From positions 158,992 through 222,991 of the forward strand of contig JACTAT010000004.1 in assembly GCA_014526335.1 (NCBI GenBank): a DNA stretch of 64,000 nucleotides, read 5' to 3'. This DNA comes from Chrysaora quinquecirrha. Its lineage: Eukaryota > Cnidaria > Scyphozoa > Semaeostomeae > Pelagiidae. Position numbers and translations under genes: made by a program. The stretch's first letter is position 1. Each line of letters begins with the position of its first letter. The notes beneath the pieces were generated by a model. It did no database searches. It was not told the origin of the DNA and saw nothing but the letters and a program-made list of their open reading frames with translations. Positions 55,901-64,000 of the stretch are shown here, piece after piece.

Positions 55901-58900
55901 CGTGAAACTCCGCTGTCCATATTCGACCCTGGTATCGGCCTTGTCTATTCGCAATTTGATTGGCTGTTCAAACAAATTTTAAGTGACGTCACAGTTTCTT
56001 CAAAATTTCACACCAAAATAGGCCAAAAACTATGTGAAAAACATCTATAAAAACCAAAAAATGACGCTACATGAGATATTGTATCTTGCCTGATAGTTAT
56101 CAATGAAATTCTTTGCGTTTCCTTTCAAAGAACATCTGCTTTCAGAATCTTCATCTTCAATTTGCCAGTATTTTGGCAGGTTTTTGTGGCCGGTACCAGG
56201 GCCCAAATCGATTTGACGGTTGAGATTCGAGGAAATTCGATTTGGAGCCTGGGGACGAGATTGGTTTATAACAATTTCATGCGTTAATTTTGCATACTTC
56301 GATTATTCTGTAATTAGCCTTATTTTGGTGACTTATCTGTGATATTGTACGTGGTAAACAGTGTTTGTTTCATAATCTCCATCGGCAAACCCTTAAGACC
56401 TTTTGCCTTCAACATAAAAGAGACTCGTTTTTTTGAAAAAATTAATATAACATGAAATGTCATGACAAGTCGAAAATTTGGCTTTTCAACATTCCAATTA
56501 ACTGCGGTGGCTTCAAGACATATATTTATTTAGCAATTGAACGACATATAGCAAAGGTCTTGCAAGATACACATGCAAGGTCTGTTCAACGCGTAGAAAT
56601 AGCTTTCTCCATTGATTTCAAAGGTGTTCAAATTAATTTGCACAAGGGTGTACAACAATTAATTTGAGTTGCTTGTTGTTTTGAATATTCTAGAAAATTA
56701 TCAGATCTTCGTATCCCGACAAAACTCTCAATAGTCCAAAGACATAATAGCGTTGGGTGGTAAAGCCCTATCTGCAGCAAAGCTGGACTTCCTTATCTTC
56801 TTATCTAGTATTTACGTTTAGTTTGTTCATAATCTATTCATGTGAGCAGAAATTAACATCGCCTAAAATGTTTAAAATTATCTGTTCTAGAAATCACTGT
56901 TCGTGGTTGAAAGTATTTTGACTAGCAGCATACCAGATGCCTGTAAAATTATATCCAGCAATCTTTTAGCCGATATTGAGAAACTTGCCAATTCAAGACA
57001 AACGGCAGTCAAAAATAAAGCAACAAAGGTAAAAACTTCTACTTGTTAATCAGAATGACCCTTACTTGCATACCTATCACGCAAATAGGTTTTGTTATTT
57101 GTGATTTTTTTGTGCCGATGCGATGCCAGGTACATAGGTCACACTTCCCAGAGATTGTGAGATCGAATTAATCAACATGTTTCAGCTAACATTCGTCAAA
57201 ACAATTTTCGGCAAAGAGGGCAACCACTCTGCAATTAAAAGCAAAAACCCAACCTTGAGCATGGTGTTGTCATTGGTCAACATTTTTTAGATTTATTGAA
57301 ACTACACTTTTTTTAATAAGCAACCGCTCAATAAGCAACTAGGGCTGAACTGACCTTAACATTAGGCAACTTGAGGGCTCAATTGAATTCTGCAAGCAAC
57401 TTAGAAGTAAAAAAAAACCAAGCTTGTTGTTAGGAAGTTGTTTTTTTTCCATGTTGAAGCTCTTTAGCTAACGTTTTTCCACTTACTGTATCCCAAAAGT
57501 CGTATTGGCCTAACAGTTGACGATTTTGACCCGCAAGGTCAGGGGTGGTTGTCAGGCAAAAAAGGTTAAGCAACTTTTAAGCAACTTTGAGAGCTGGACA
57601 AAAGTCAAGTTGCTTATTTAAAAAAAAAGTGTACTGTGGCTTGTTTTTGAATACTCGGCAGAGCAAGATCTTTGTTCTATTTTTGAGTTTTTGAATCTTT
57701 ATTTATAAAAAATTTCATTTTCATACATTGTCAAACATATGCTTAAATTTGTATTGACCATAGCGACCATAGTCATGAATATTTTTTATTCTTTCGTTTT
57801 CAGCTGCTGCATCTAGTGAAGCGGAAACACTTGCATGTAGGTAAAAATCAACCAGCTGAAAAGAATACTCACACTAGTACAGGTAGGAACTACAGTTGTA
57901 TAAAGGCAAATTTCGATTACATTGAATTATCACGTAATCGTTTTGTATTAGTAACAAACTAGATTAAATTTTACGAGTAATAAGTTGACAAATTGAACTA
58001 TTTCCTTGATTATAATCCGTGCATTTATTTCTCAGTAACTTTTTATTATTTTGTTGTGATTTACAAAAATGGGGTAGTTAACATTTCATGGTTGCAAGTG
58101 CCATGTCTTTTTCATTTTAAGGTTAATTCCTCCCTCCAGTTTAATACAAAAAACCAAAACCCTATCAGGAAGTTGGGCGTTTGTGCATCAGCCAAATGAG
58201 GTGACCTCCAAAGGGCTTCTTGAGCGTATGCATTATCCTTATATGGTCCTTGGTCCTCTAGCCTATAAGCCCCTAAGATGCCCTTAAAGTCAGCGACTGA
58301 GACAAAGAAAGAATTTCCGGCCCACTGCATACACCCCTTCTGCCCCCGGCCCTCAAGCCTCTGCTACCCGTTAACTGCCTGACCAAAACAAACACTTTAT
58401 AGTCGGTGGCTAATGCACCTTGCTCACCACTGAAGGAATTGGCAAACGAGTGGAGTAGTAGAAGAAAACAAAGATTGTAGATGACTGGAAAAGACAGGTT
58501 GGCAGAATAAGCACCATCCAAGGGGAGGGAGAGAAGGGCAACTTGAAAACACTGTAAACCGAGCACTGATGATACTGACTGAGGAAGGTCTGCCTCGTGC
58601 TTGCCAATTTATCTATTCTATCATCCGGGACATTGTCCCCTATCATGTGTCCTTCCCATCCTCCATAGCAATCCCTTTCGGGGGTAGTTAACTGACATTA
58701 AACCCCCTGGCTTTATCCATATTTAAGTTTGTGTTGAATTGTTTCATAAATGTGTTTTTTTATCAAAAAACTCCATTTTGAATTTTTTGATAATAGGACT
58801 GCAGCTTAAATTCAAGGATAGCTTATATTTTTCGGAACTTTTTTCTAGGGGGCTTATGAACGAAGGTTGCTTAAAAAAAAAACAATATAGGGTGGTCAAG

Positions 58901-61900
58901 TAATTATAGCATTGCACAAATGCAAGAGCACGTGTCCCACCAGCCCTCAAATAGTTCTCAAAGCTTATAGCGTAGTTGTTAATTAAATGTAGATAACATT
59001 TTGTGTAATGATATAATTTAACTGCAAAATTTGACGCTGTACCTATGACGAGTGTCTTGTTTTCAAGGTCAGTTATTGTCTATAGGAACGGTGGAAATAC
59101 AACAAAACAACAAAAAGGTATGCGATTTAATGTTTGTTTATATTTTGGCACTTCCACACAGCTTTGAAGATATCCTAAGTGTACTTAAATTGGTGCAGTA
59201 CTAGTTTTCATGCAGCCATAGGAGAGCGAATTTAAATACTTCCCGAAAACTGGTCCACGCGAGAAGGGCACACAATAAATTTGAAATAACTTTTTCCAAC
59301 CGATTTTATCAGTTAGGATGAGTTTTAACAAGGGTAGTTGGTTCATTTTTTAAAATAGCCTATTCAACTGCCTTCTTCAACTTTAGCAGTTTGTCACGGA
59401 GTGACTTTGTGATGTTCAAAAGAGTCAGTCTATAGTTCATTATCACAAAAAGAGGACATACCCTCTATATGTCACCCAGGCCCCTTTCTTATGAAGTATG
59501 CCAGCTGGCCTTTTGACTCAGTCCAATAGCTTTGATTAACTTCTGTAGTAATGATTTTTCTTTTTAGAGTGATTCAGGCTATGGAACGAATAGTGCTGCT
59601 GCTTCTAATGACGATCTTTCATCAATATTCGGAGGACTGAATCTTAAGGTAAATGAAATGTTTTTATGCAATGCTATTGGTGGGGCGTTTGTCTGTAATG
59701 TAATTTTTAGGCCAACCTTTGATACTGGTGTTTCTCAGATTCACATCAATGATCGTTAATTTGCAATAATGATCTAAAAAATTCGACATTTTAATATTTT
59801 GACGTCATAATCTTTACCGTTACAAGCAGTTACTGTACTAGTGAAACAAATGCAAAATGCATGGACTTTTTGAACAGCTACAGATCTTATTTGAAATTGA
59901 TTTACGTATCATTATGTTTAAGGAAAATCATTTTTCAGTAAATAGTTTCTAGTAAATGAAATACAGGGTGGCTCAATAAAAAGGAGCCCCCTAGCTAAAT
60001 AATTTATAAATAATTTATTCTTAAGTTGGAATTCCATGAAATTAATACTGCATGATATTCAACTCAAGTGAGATATTTCATGCAAATATCATAATGATTT
60101 GGGTTAGTATCTCTGAATTAAGTGACTTTAAAACTTGACAACCCAAAAACGAACTGTAACAAAATATGCAACTGTTTATCCTTACACAACAAAACAGAAA
60201 AATCAATAACTTGTTTTTTCTGTCAAGTGATGTGTTCAATATGTCCTCAGTCCCGCTCAATACACTTCTCTGATATGAATGACCATGCATTAATGACCAT
60301 GACAATTTTGCACTGGGTTAATGATTCTCTTTCACGCACGATTGCAGTACACAATGATGGAATGTAAACAGCAGACTGTGGGACATCATAAATTTAATGT
60401 CTAATTGTGCCAAGATGGAAGCTCATATCACCACGATTATTCTACACGATATTGCACCTGACTTGAATATTACCTTGTATGAATTTTATAAAATTCTTCC
60501 CCGAGAAAAATTATTCAGAAATTATTTGCCTAAGGGGGTCCCTTTTTTTGGGCCACCCTGTAGCTACTCCAGAGGTGCCAAGAAACAGCGGCTTTATCTA
60601 AATGACGATCGGTATTCCTGGAAAACCTTTTCGGAACAGGAAGTCATTTTTTGAGACAATTCTAAGCACAAGGATACTTGAAATTTCATAGAAATTCATC
60701 GGACTACAGAACCTTAAAATTGATGTCCGATAGTCTCCGAATGTTTTTTCCGAACGTTTCTCCGAATGTTAGAAGATTTTTCAAGACGTATATGGCAAAA
60801 TTATTATAGCACTGATTCCGTAGTGGGCTTTGTATGTTATCGTTTTTCGCGTACGCATATTATTTCAATATCTATTTTCATCTTAATACCATTGCGCTAA
60901 CCTTAAGACGTGTTATTGTCATATAATGAACATTAAAATTGCGGTGAACGGCGGAAATATCTCCGGGCACTATTCCCGAAATTGTTTCCGAACATTTTCG
61001 GAAAGTATGCCGGAAAATGTTTCCGCTGTTCATCGCAATTGTGAAGATTCGTTCTACTCAAAAATTAATAAACATTTACTGTTTTCTCGTAGAACGAACC
61101 AAGTCAACCAAATGAAATGTCCTCGATTGGATCGACTGGAAGTTTATCGTTGTTGCATAGCGATGGGTCAGTTACAAATTCAAATGCAAATACAGGGAAG
61201 AACGACTTTCTTCTCGGTATTTCACGGCTTGGGCCTGAGTGCGATATGGTGTCTTCTAAGCTACGTACTACACAAGTTTCATCTCAGAATTCTTTGGGTA
61301 ATTTATTAGATCTTGATCCTTTTAACATGGATAAAACTGAGTCTAAAGGGTATGTTACAGATCAAAGAACCGCTCGGTCCACTGCTGTGAATTCAGCGGA
61401 AGAAAGCAGTAGTTCCATGATATCAGAATTCGATTTCTTGGATCCATTCTCGAACAAGATACTAGCATCAAGCGGTTCCTCACAGCAACAGTATACAAAA
61501 GAGATTTCTATTAATGAGCCTGTTAACCATGCCCCTATACGGACATCAAACAATACACCTACAGCTACTCAAGTTACAATGCCATCAAATAACCAGATAA
61601 AATCTTCATATTCAAATATACCTAAGGAACGATTCTCTGGACCTCAAAATAACAACATGAACTTCCTATATCAAAACCCAATACAGAATCAACAATATTT
61701 TAACCAAGCGAATAGTTTCAATCAAGTAAGACCAGCAGAATCCAGGAGTCTAACGTCGAATAGTGCCCAAAAGGGATTTAACCAAGAAAGAAAAACATTG
61801 GCAAATATTCCTTCAAATACTAATTCACAATCGTCAAATGGATTTCAGTTTCTTAGCTCAAGAAAACCTGGTGCATTTGACTTTGTAAAAGATGCGATGG

Positions 61901-61920
61901 AAGCTAGCAAGCGCAAATAG
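40987..61920 (+). CDS. TEPSIN: Tepsin (AP-4 complex accessory protein), 16 exons
   Basis: Adaptor-associated coat protein at the trans-Golgi network. Exons: 40987-41059, 41879-41970, 43347-43440, 44757-44824, 45871-45928, 47326-47388, 48147-48212, 52708-52923, 53555-53660, 54688-54819, 55778-55856, 56891-57028, 57804-57882, 59068-59117, 59568-59648, 61093-61920 (TAG). All phases fit; 740 residues without the first exon. Domains: ENTH (VPLLMRATSSDPSPPAGHVF, LVEFLTERLKKN, FNGPPDPLHGDAPYVKVREA), a linker with MQGFG and MEGFG, the second VHS/ENTH-like domain (NDITIPGGIKLNPSRSELEH to AVKNKATKLLHLVKRK), then a disordered tail. AP-4 binding motifs are visible: SSIFGGLNLK (like LFxGxxLx, beta4 ear) and GAFDFVKDAM (like the S-A-F-x-F-L epsilon-ear motif). 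The start exon is not firmly found (see 14137). Introns are full of transposons. Confidence 0.93.
41213..41650 (+). repeat. Dispersed repeat family H, copy 1
   Basis: Shares, with the copies near 42640, 43500 and 46683, blocks such as CACAGAACCGG, GGTTTTGATGT, GAATTTATAC and CTCTGAGGA. No coding sequence; class not determined. In a tepsin intron. Confidence 0.5.
42309..42632. mobile_element. MITE family G, copy 1
   Basis: Ends related to GGCCCCGTTTACACTATGCC in inverse at both tips, with GTGCGAAACTATACCG and CTAACCGGCTTCATCTGAAA shared with the copy at 55385. The CGGCATAGTGTAAAC word repeats internally. Class (hAT- or Chapaev-like) not resolved. Confidence 0.75.
42640..43140 (-). repeat. Dispersed repeat family H, copy 2
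   Basis: Diverged copy related to 46780-47160 (GCCGGTTCTATATAGACAGA, GAGTTCATTTTCTCATTTG, AGCTGATTGGTG). An open frame at 42836-43144 within it is unrecognised and likely chance. Confidence 0.4.
43500..43900 (+). repeat. Dispersed repeat family H, copy 3
   Basis: Inverse of much of the copy at 46780-47160: TGACACACC, GAATTTATACCCAGACGC, ATTGGCATTGTGCATTGAAC and ACACAGAACCGGTTTTGATG. Confidence 0.55.
44300..44373 (-). repeat. tRNA-derived SINE head
   Basis: On the - strand, GAGCTCTATAGCTCAGTGG (A box) and GGTTGAATCCC (B box) are spaced as in a tRNA. Stems do not pair fully, so this is a SINE or pseudo-tRNA. It lies in a tepsin intron. The adjacent open frames at 44334-44790 are not recognised. 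Confidence 0.6.
45947..46499. mobile_element. MITE with TAAAGCCGCG ends
   Basis: About 553 bp. Left TAAAGCCGCGTCTTACACGA and right (inverse) TAAAGCCGCGTTTATATGAC, each followed by CAGATTTT(T)CATCAGATTT. It begins 18 bp after a tepsin exon (45871-45928). No coding capacity. Confidence 0.75.
46683..47170 (-). repeat. Dispersed repeat family H, copy 4
   Basis: Contains AACAGGGAGCAACCACC, TTTTCGAATAATCGGCAGAG, CCACATCAAAACC and CTGAGGAGTGTCAGAC. It is the inverse of the copy at 43500, and its first 100 bp are related to 57183-57300. Confidence 0.55.
47671..47813. repeat. (TATAT)n AT microsatellite
   Basis: Nearly uninterrupted TATATTATATAT-type repeat of about 140 bp in a tepsin intron. The open frame through it (tyrosine/isoleucine only) is meaningless. 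Confidence 0.95.
48291..48659 (-). mobile_element. MITE family B, copy 1 (TAAGAACA word)
   Basis: 369 bp, ends CACGTTTTTTTTTTATAAG and inverse, TA on both sides. The word AAGAACA/TGTTCTTA recurs about ten times. It matches the copy at 53089 in reverse orientation (both share GTTGAGAACAG and CTTCAGAGGC or complements). Confidence 0.92.
48933..49178. repeat. 123-bp tandem duplication
   Basis: Two near-identical copies (48933-49055, 49056-49178) containing TTTACGTAAAAATAATCATA, CTAGGGTCAATTCCG and AACATGATACTTCA. It lies within a stretch that starts with a family C-like end (TTTTTTTTTAAGAAACCG near 48790). Confidence 0.9.
49417..49488 (-). tRNA. tRNA-Asp (anticodon GTC)
   Basis: 72-nt complete cloverleaf on the - strand. 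The acceptor stem starts TCCTCGG and pairs with CCGGGGA plus discriminator G. The A box TAGTATAGTGG, anticodon loop CTGTCAC with GTC, and B box GGTTCAATTCC are all in place. The stretch ATTTTTG just after the 3' end supplies a pol III T-run terminator. It looks functional. It sits antisense within tepsin intron 48213-52707, just left of a nested transposon cluster. Confidence 0.97.
49696..51971. mobile_element. Mutator-like (MULE) non-autonomous element, 9-bp TSD
   Basis: A 2276-bp element with terminal inverted repeats of about 73 bp and almost no mismatch, starting TAGCCTGCGTGCAGCCTC. Flanked by the 9-bp duplication CACATTTCT (49687-49695, 51972-51980). The empty site is seen at 24229-24240 in the intact family C copy. 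Long near-identical TIRs and a 9-bp duplication point to Mutator-type transposition and recent activity. The body has no transposase open frame. It includes a CTCTGGCAG...CTGCCAGAG hairpin and an AAAATGGCGAATGTGTGC start-like site near 49960. Confidence 0.88.
52022..52425 (+). mobile_element. MITE family A, copy 5
   Basis: 404 bp, ends CACGCTTTTTTTTATAAGG and inverse GCGTG, TA on both sides. The target TA is present singly at the matching point of the intact family C copy (TTCAAGTACGATC near 24276-24288), confirming the duplication. Confidence 0.93.
53089..53459 (+). mobile_element. MITE family B, copy 2
   Basis: 371 bp, ends CACGTTTTTTTTTATAAGAA and TTCTTATAAAAAAAATCGTG, TA on both sides. 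Internal words TAAGAACA as in copy 1. Lies between two tepsin exons 95 bp from the next acceptor. Confidence 0.92.
53779..53999. mobile_element. Foldback element derived from a selfish gene
   Basis: About 221 bp. The left arm GTATTAGACATGACAGTCAC...TATTTATTTGGGC and the right arm are inverted copies of about 54 bp. The sequence between the right and left arms matches 39284-39437, part of the large selfish-protein relic and its flank (GAGAAATGTGGTTTCTTTCC). Hence the element carries a coding fragment plus an inverted duplicate of its end. Confidence 0.75.
55385..55753. mobile_element. MITE family G, copy 2
   Basis: Tips CCCCGTTTAGACTATGTCGG and the inverse of GGCCCCGTTTACACTATG. Includes GTGCGAAACTATACCG and CTAACCGGCTTCATCTGAAA. 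Ends 24 bp before the tepsin exon at 55778. It contains two or three internal copies of the terminal GCATAGTGTAAAC word. Confidence 0.8.
55868..56265. mobile_element. MITE with TCGTCCCCAGG ends, 5-bp duplication
   Basis: A 398-bp element with ends ACCAACCTCGTCCCCAGG and the inverse of CCTGGGGACGAGATTGGT, flanked by TTATA on both sides. It starts 11 bp after the end of a tepsin exon (55778-55856). No coding capacity. Confidence 0.8.
57183..57700 (-). repeat. Family H relic split by a family D MITE
   Basis: 57183-57304 resembles 46683-46770 and 57632-57700 resembles 46800-46850 (TTGAATACTCGGCAGAGC). The break is filled by the family D element 57305-57631, so the MITE is the younger insertion. 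Confidence 0.55.
57305..57631 (+). mobile_element. MITE family D, copy 2
   Basis: 327 bp, ends CACTTTTTTTAATAAGCAAC and GTTGCTTATTT...AAGTG, TA on both sides. The word AAGCAACT recurs (57334, 57393, 57568, 57579). Confidence 0.85.
58130..58700. other. GC-richer intronic block, unassigned
   Basis: Differs from the AT-rich surroundings and has short open frames on both strands (58112-58646) that are not recognised. No inverted ends found. It may be part of a retroelement. Confidence 0.35.
59964..60560. mobile_element. Mariner-type MITE
   Basis: 597 bp, ends CAGGGTGGCTCAATAAAAAG and the inverse of TTTTTTTGGGCCACCCTG, with CCCCCTAG / CTAAGGGGG just inside, TA on both sides. The ends fit Tc1/mariner elements whose tips read ACAGGGTGGCCC. 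Internal frames are too short to call transposase. In a tepsin intron. Confidence 0.85.
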
Positions 61921-61935
61921 AAAATAGTTAATGAT

Positions 61936-62063
61936 TAAATGATTAAATGATTAAAATAATTCTATTACTATATGATTCAGTATTATTTTAAATCATGAAA
62001 ACCAGTCTGCCAGACTCTTGCAGTCCGGGCCAAAATTATTGAGACATTAGGCAGGAAAATCCT
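61936..62063. other. Tepsin 3' flank with ATTAAA repeats
   Basis: Three AATGATTA units (61930-61955) follow the stop codon and include ATTAAA, a weak polyadenylation signal; no AATAAA is visible. Confidence 0.35.
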
Positions 62064-62405
62064 TACTCTTGGGTGCCTATTTACCGTCCGACCCGCTAAT
62101 TAACTTTTCGAAGAATTTCCGACCCCTGCTCTTATTAGGACCCCCGCTTACTAAGTTTGCATTAATATCGGTGTCAATATTTCTTATTTATTTTACTGTG
62201 ACTTTCTTGGTATGACATTTCACTTTTACCTAAGGTGGCAAGTACTATGGGGCCCGTTGTCACTGCGCTTCAGCAGTTTGCTGACAAAGTTTGTAAAATG
62301 AATTCCGACCCCCCCCCGTTTATTTTGACCCCCGTCAATTATATTCTGGATGCTTTTCCAACCCCCCGCTTATTCCGATCCCCAGCAATTAGGCACCTAA
62401 GAGTA
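62064..62405. mobile_element. MITE with C-run internal repeats
   Basis: Ends TACTCTTGGGTGCCTA and the inverse of TAGGCACCTAAGAGTA. Inside, degenerate repeats of ATTCCGACCCCCGCTTATT occur about six times in the same orientation. No coding. Confidence 0.7.
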
Positions 62406-62630
62406 TTCACTTTAGTTCTTGCGCCCTTTTACTTTTCGCGCAGATATACGGGGCGATAATTTAAGATGATATTTTTGGTACAGAACCACGTTCATAATTA
62501 GAGGCACGAAAAATTCGTTGCAGCTGAATATAGAAATGTTATGAACTGAAGTGAACTGAACTGAACAAAATTAATAACTGAAGTTATTTTAAAGTTTTCT
62601 GTCCTTTTGTGCCTCACAGGGCGTGCGAAT

Positions 62631-63201
62631 GTTAGAGGGGTGCAAAAAGCACGATAAAGCAAGTGTGTGAAAATTTAAAATTGAAGGGAATGAGGAATTA
62701 TCCGATCAGATTGAGATCAAATTGTACTAAAAGAAAGATGTAGGAAGAGGTAATAAATAATAACAATGGAGGTAATATATCGACGTGCGTTTCATAGCAC
62801 GTTTTGAAGCACAGACTAAGAAAGTCTCCGATATCTTCCAGGCTTCTTGGGTAAGGAAACTAGCCATGTTCGTCTCTGACCACCGCCTCATGACTACCCC
62901 CGCCTCAAAGGATCCTCCACCTTATAAGGTCTGTGTATTCAGGTTATTGAGAGAAGTCATTCGATTGTCCTGCCCTAGTTAGGTCTTTATTCTGGTCTTA
63001 GGTCCCATTTCTTGGTCCTAGTCCAGGGTCCTGTTCCTCGGTCCTGCTAAAGGTCCTGTTCCTTGGTATTAATCCAGGGTTCTTAAGCCATAATAATGGC
63101 TCCTGTTTCTGCTCCTTGTGCAGGGACCCATTTTAGTCGTTAGAGGAGTGCAAAAAGCACGATGCAGCAAGTCCGTGAAAATTAAAAATTGAAGGGAATG
63201 A
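62631..63201. repeat. Direct repeat of about 62 bp, 508 bp apart
   Basis: GTTAGAGGGGTGCAAAAAGC ... TTGAAGGGAATGA at 62631-62692 and again at 63139-63201. The sequence between has several GGTCCTGTTCCTTGGT-like repeats. Possibly part of an unidentified retroelement; no coding frame supports it. Confidence 0.6.
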
Positions 63202-64000
63202 TTGTGAACAAATAAACAAGATGCCAATGAATAACTCGAAGCAATTAAGTCCTTGAAACCGTTTACCCTTTGTGAGATGGCCTATCATTTTTATGTCCGA
63301 AGGACATACGGTTTAATTTTCAGTTTTGTTGATGAATCGCAAGAAATAATTTTGTTCGCTTAGAGCCCTTAGTATCAATAGGCTACCCTTTTGCATTTTT
63401 GTATTGAAATATGTACCCTGGCATTTCCATGTTTGCCTTGGGATGCTTGTCTAATGTGATGATTCGATTGTCCATGTTGTGATTGTTTTAAATTGGTTAT
63501 ATAGTTATTTTTTGTATGACCATGTCACAATTTTTTAATTTCTTTTCTATGTTTGTTATACGTATATGTAATACATTTGTTATTTGTTTTAACGAGAAGA
63601 TTATTTCATGTGTTCATTTCGTGTGTGCCCCTGACCCTGCATTGGACTCGTAAACCCTGCGCACCAGATCTGAAGGTGAAGGTGAAAGGTGAAGGTGAAG
63701 TGATGTTTTAGCGCCAGTCGCTAGGATCTCAGTAGTAGGTTAACTAATCGAGACCTCGACCCTGGCTATGACGCTACCGTGGCTGGGCTCGTTCCCTGAC
63801 CGCACTGAGCTTCTAACACCACGAGTCAGCTGGATTACACCACAACGCCACATTCCCTCTCTCTTCATGTCTGTTTGTTCATATGTCCATTCCCCTATCA
63901 TTCCATTCCCTGTCCATTGTGTTCTTTGTGTTTTGTGTTTTATGCGCATGCTTGCATGTAACAGAGGTTTTGTGTGTGGCCTAAAAAGCAGACAACATGG
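63202..64000. other. Repeat-rich flank, possible SINE
   Basis: A GGTGAA microsatellite at about 63673-63701. The - strand of 63730-63850 has tRNA-like boxes (TGGTGTAATCCAGCTGACTC and CAGGGTCGAGGTCTCG) that may be a SINE head. No gene seen. Confidence 0.35.

Noticed and set aside
58112..58646. Open frames in the GC-richer block
   Set aside because: Three overlapping frames, none recognised, no splice or start support. Left as an unassigned block.
62631..63201. Direct repeats considered as LTRs
   Set aside because: Too short, no TG...CA ends, no primer-binding site or gag/pol sequence between them.

Overview
This is animal nuclear DNA: AT-rich, with spliced multi-exon genes, GT-AG introns, and a very dense load of DNA transposons, MITEs and LINE relics. 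There are no bacterial operons. The gene set (axonemal dynein heavy chain, DXO, tepsin, a tropomyosin-like coiled coil, a THAP transposase) is metazoan. Several repeats resemble repeats I associate with coral and anemone genomes: the end with the run CCCGGGGGG followed by TAACTTC, the 'TCGTCCCCAGG' ends, and relics of a large selfish protein. My best guess is therefore a cnidarian. The species is not determinable by eye.

Layout. (1) 1-11993, + strand: the last exons of an axonemal dynein heavy chain gene. Its introns hold a GTCTAATTAGACG-rich MITE, a three-fold duplicated exon start, a LINE nested in a MITE, a foldback element, a SINE head, a LINE relic and a TTAA-flanked element. About 35 codons of conserved dynein sequence are missing next to the first MITEs. 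(2) 12-19 kb: mostly non-coding, with a 2.06-kb TTAA element, a possible first exon (14137-14175) and a single-exon tropomyosin-like gene (17614-18351). (3) 19.6-28.8 kb, - strand: DXO (three exons, complete), a histamine-N-methyltransferase-like fragment, and a HAD phosphatase related to the phosphatase domain of thiamine TH2 proteins. Related MITEs lie between them. (4) 29821-33703: a complete ISL2EU-like transposon with a THAP/DDE transposase (frameshifted) and a divergent SWIM-YqaJ-PHD nuclease gene with an open frame. (5) 33.9-40.1 kb: a graveyard of selfish coding sequence, with a 161-bp tandem repeat, a PHD-type gene split by an 8-bp-TSD element, and an extensively broken large protein on the - strand. 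(6) 40987-61920, + strand: sixteen exons of tepsin (AP-4 accessory protein), with a tRNA-Asp gene and many nested transposons in its introns. (7) 62-64 kb: repeats only.

The strongest unexplained pattern is a group of TA-flanked MITEs (A-E here) with ends CACG + T-run + ATAAG. Each family repeats its own short word inside (AAGGAAC, TAAGAACA, AAGAAACT, TAAGCAAC, AAGGAAT). The word changes at all internal sites together between families, as expected if a binding site co-evolves with a transposase or is homogenised within an element. The insertions also give a readable order of events: LINE into A-type MITE; Mutator-like and A-type elements into a C-type MITE, with an empty-site copy elsewhere in the window; an 8-bp-TSD element into a zinc-finger exon.
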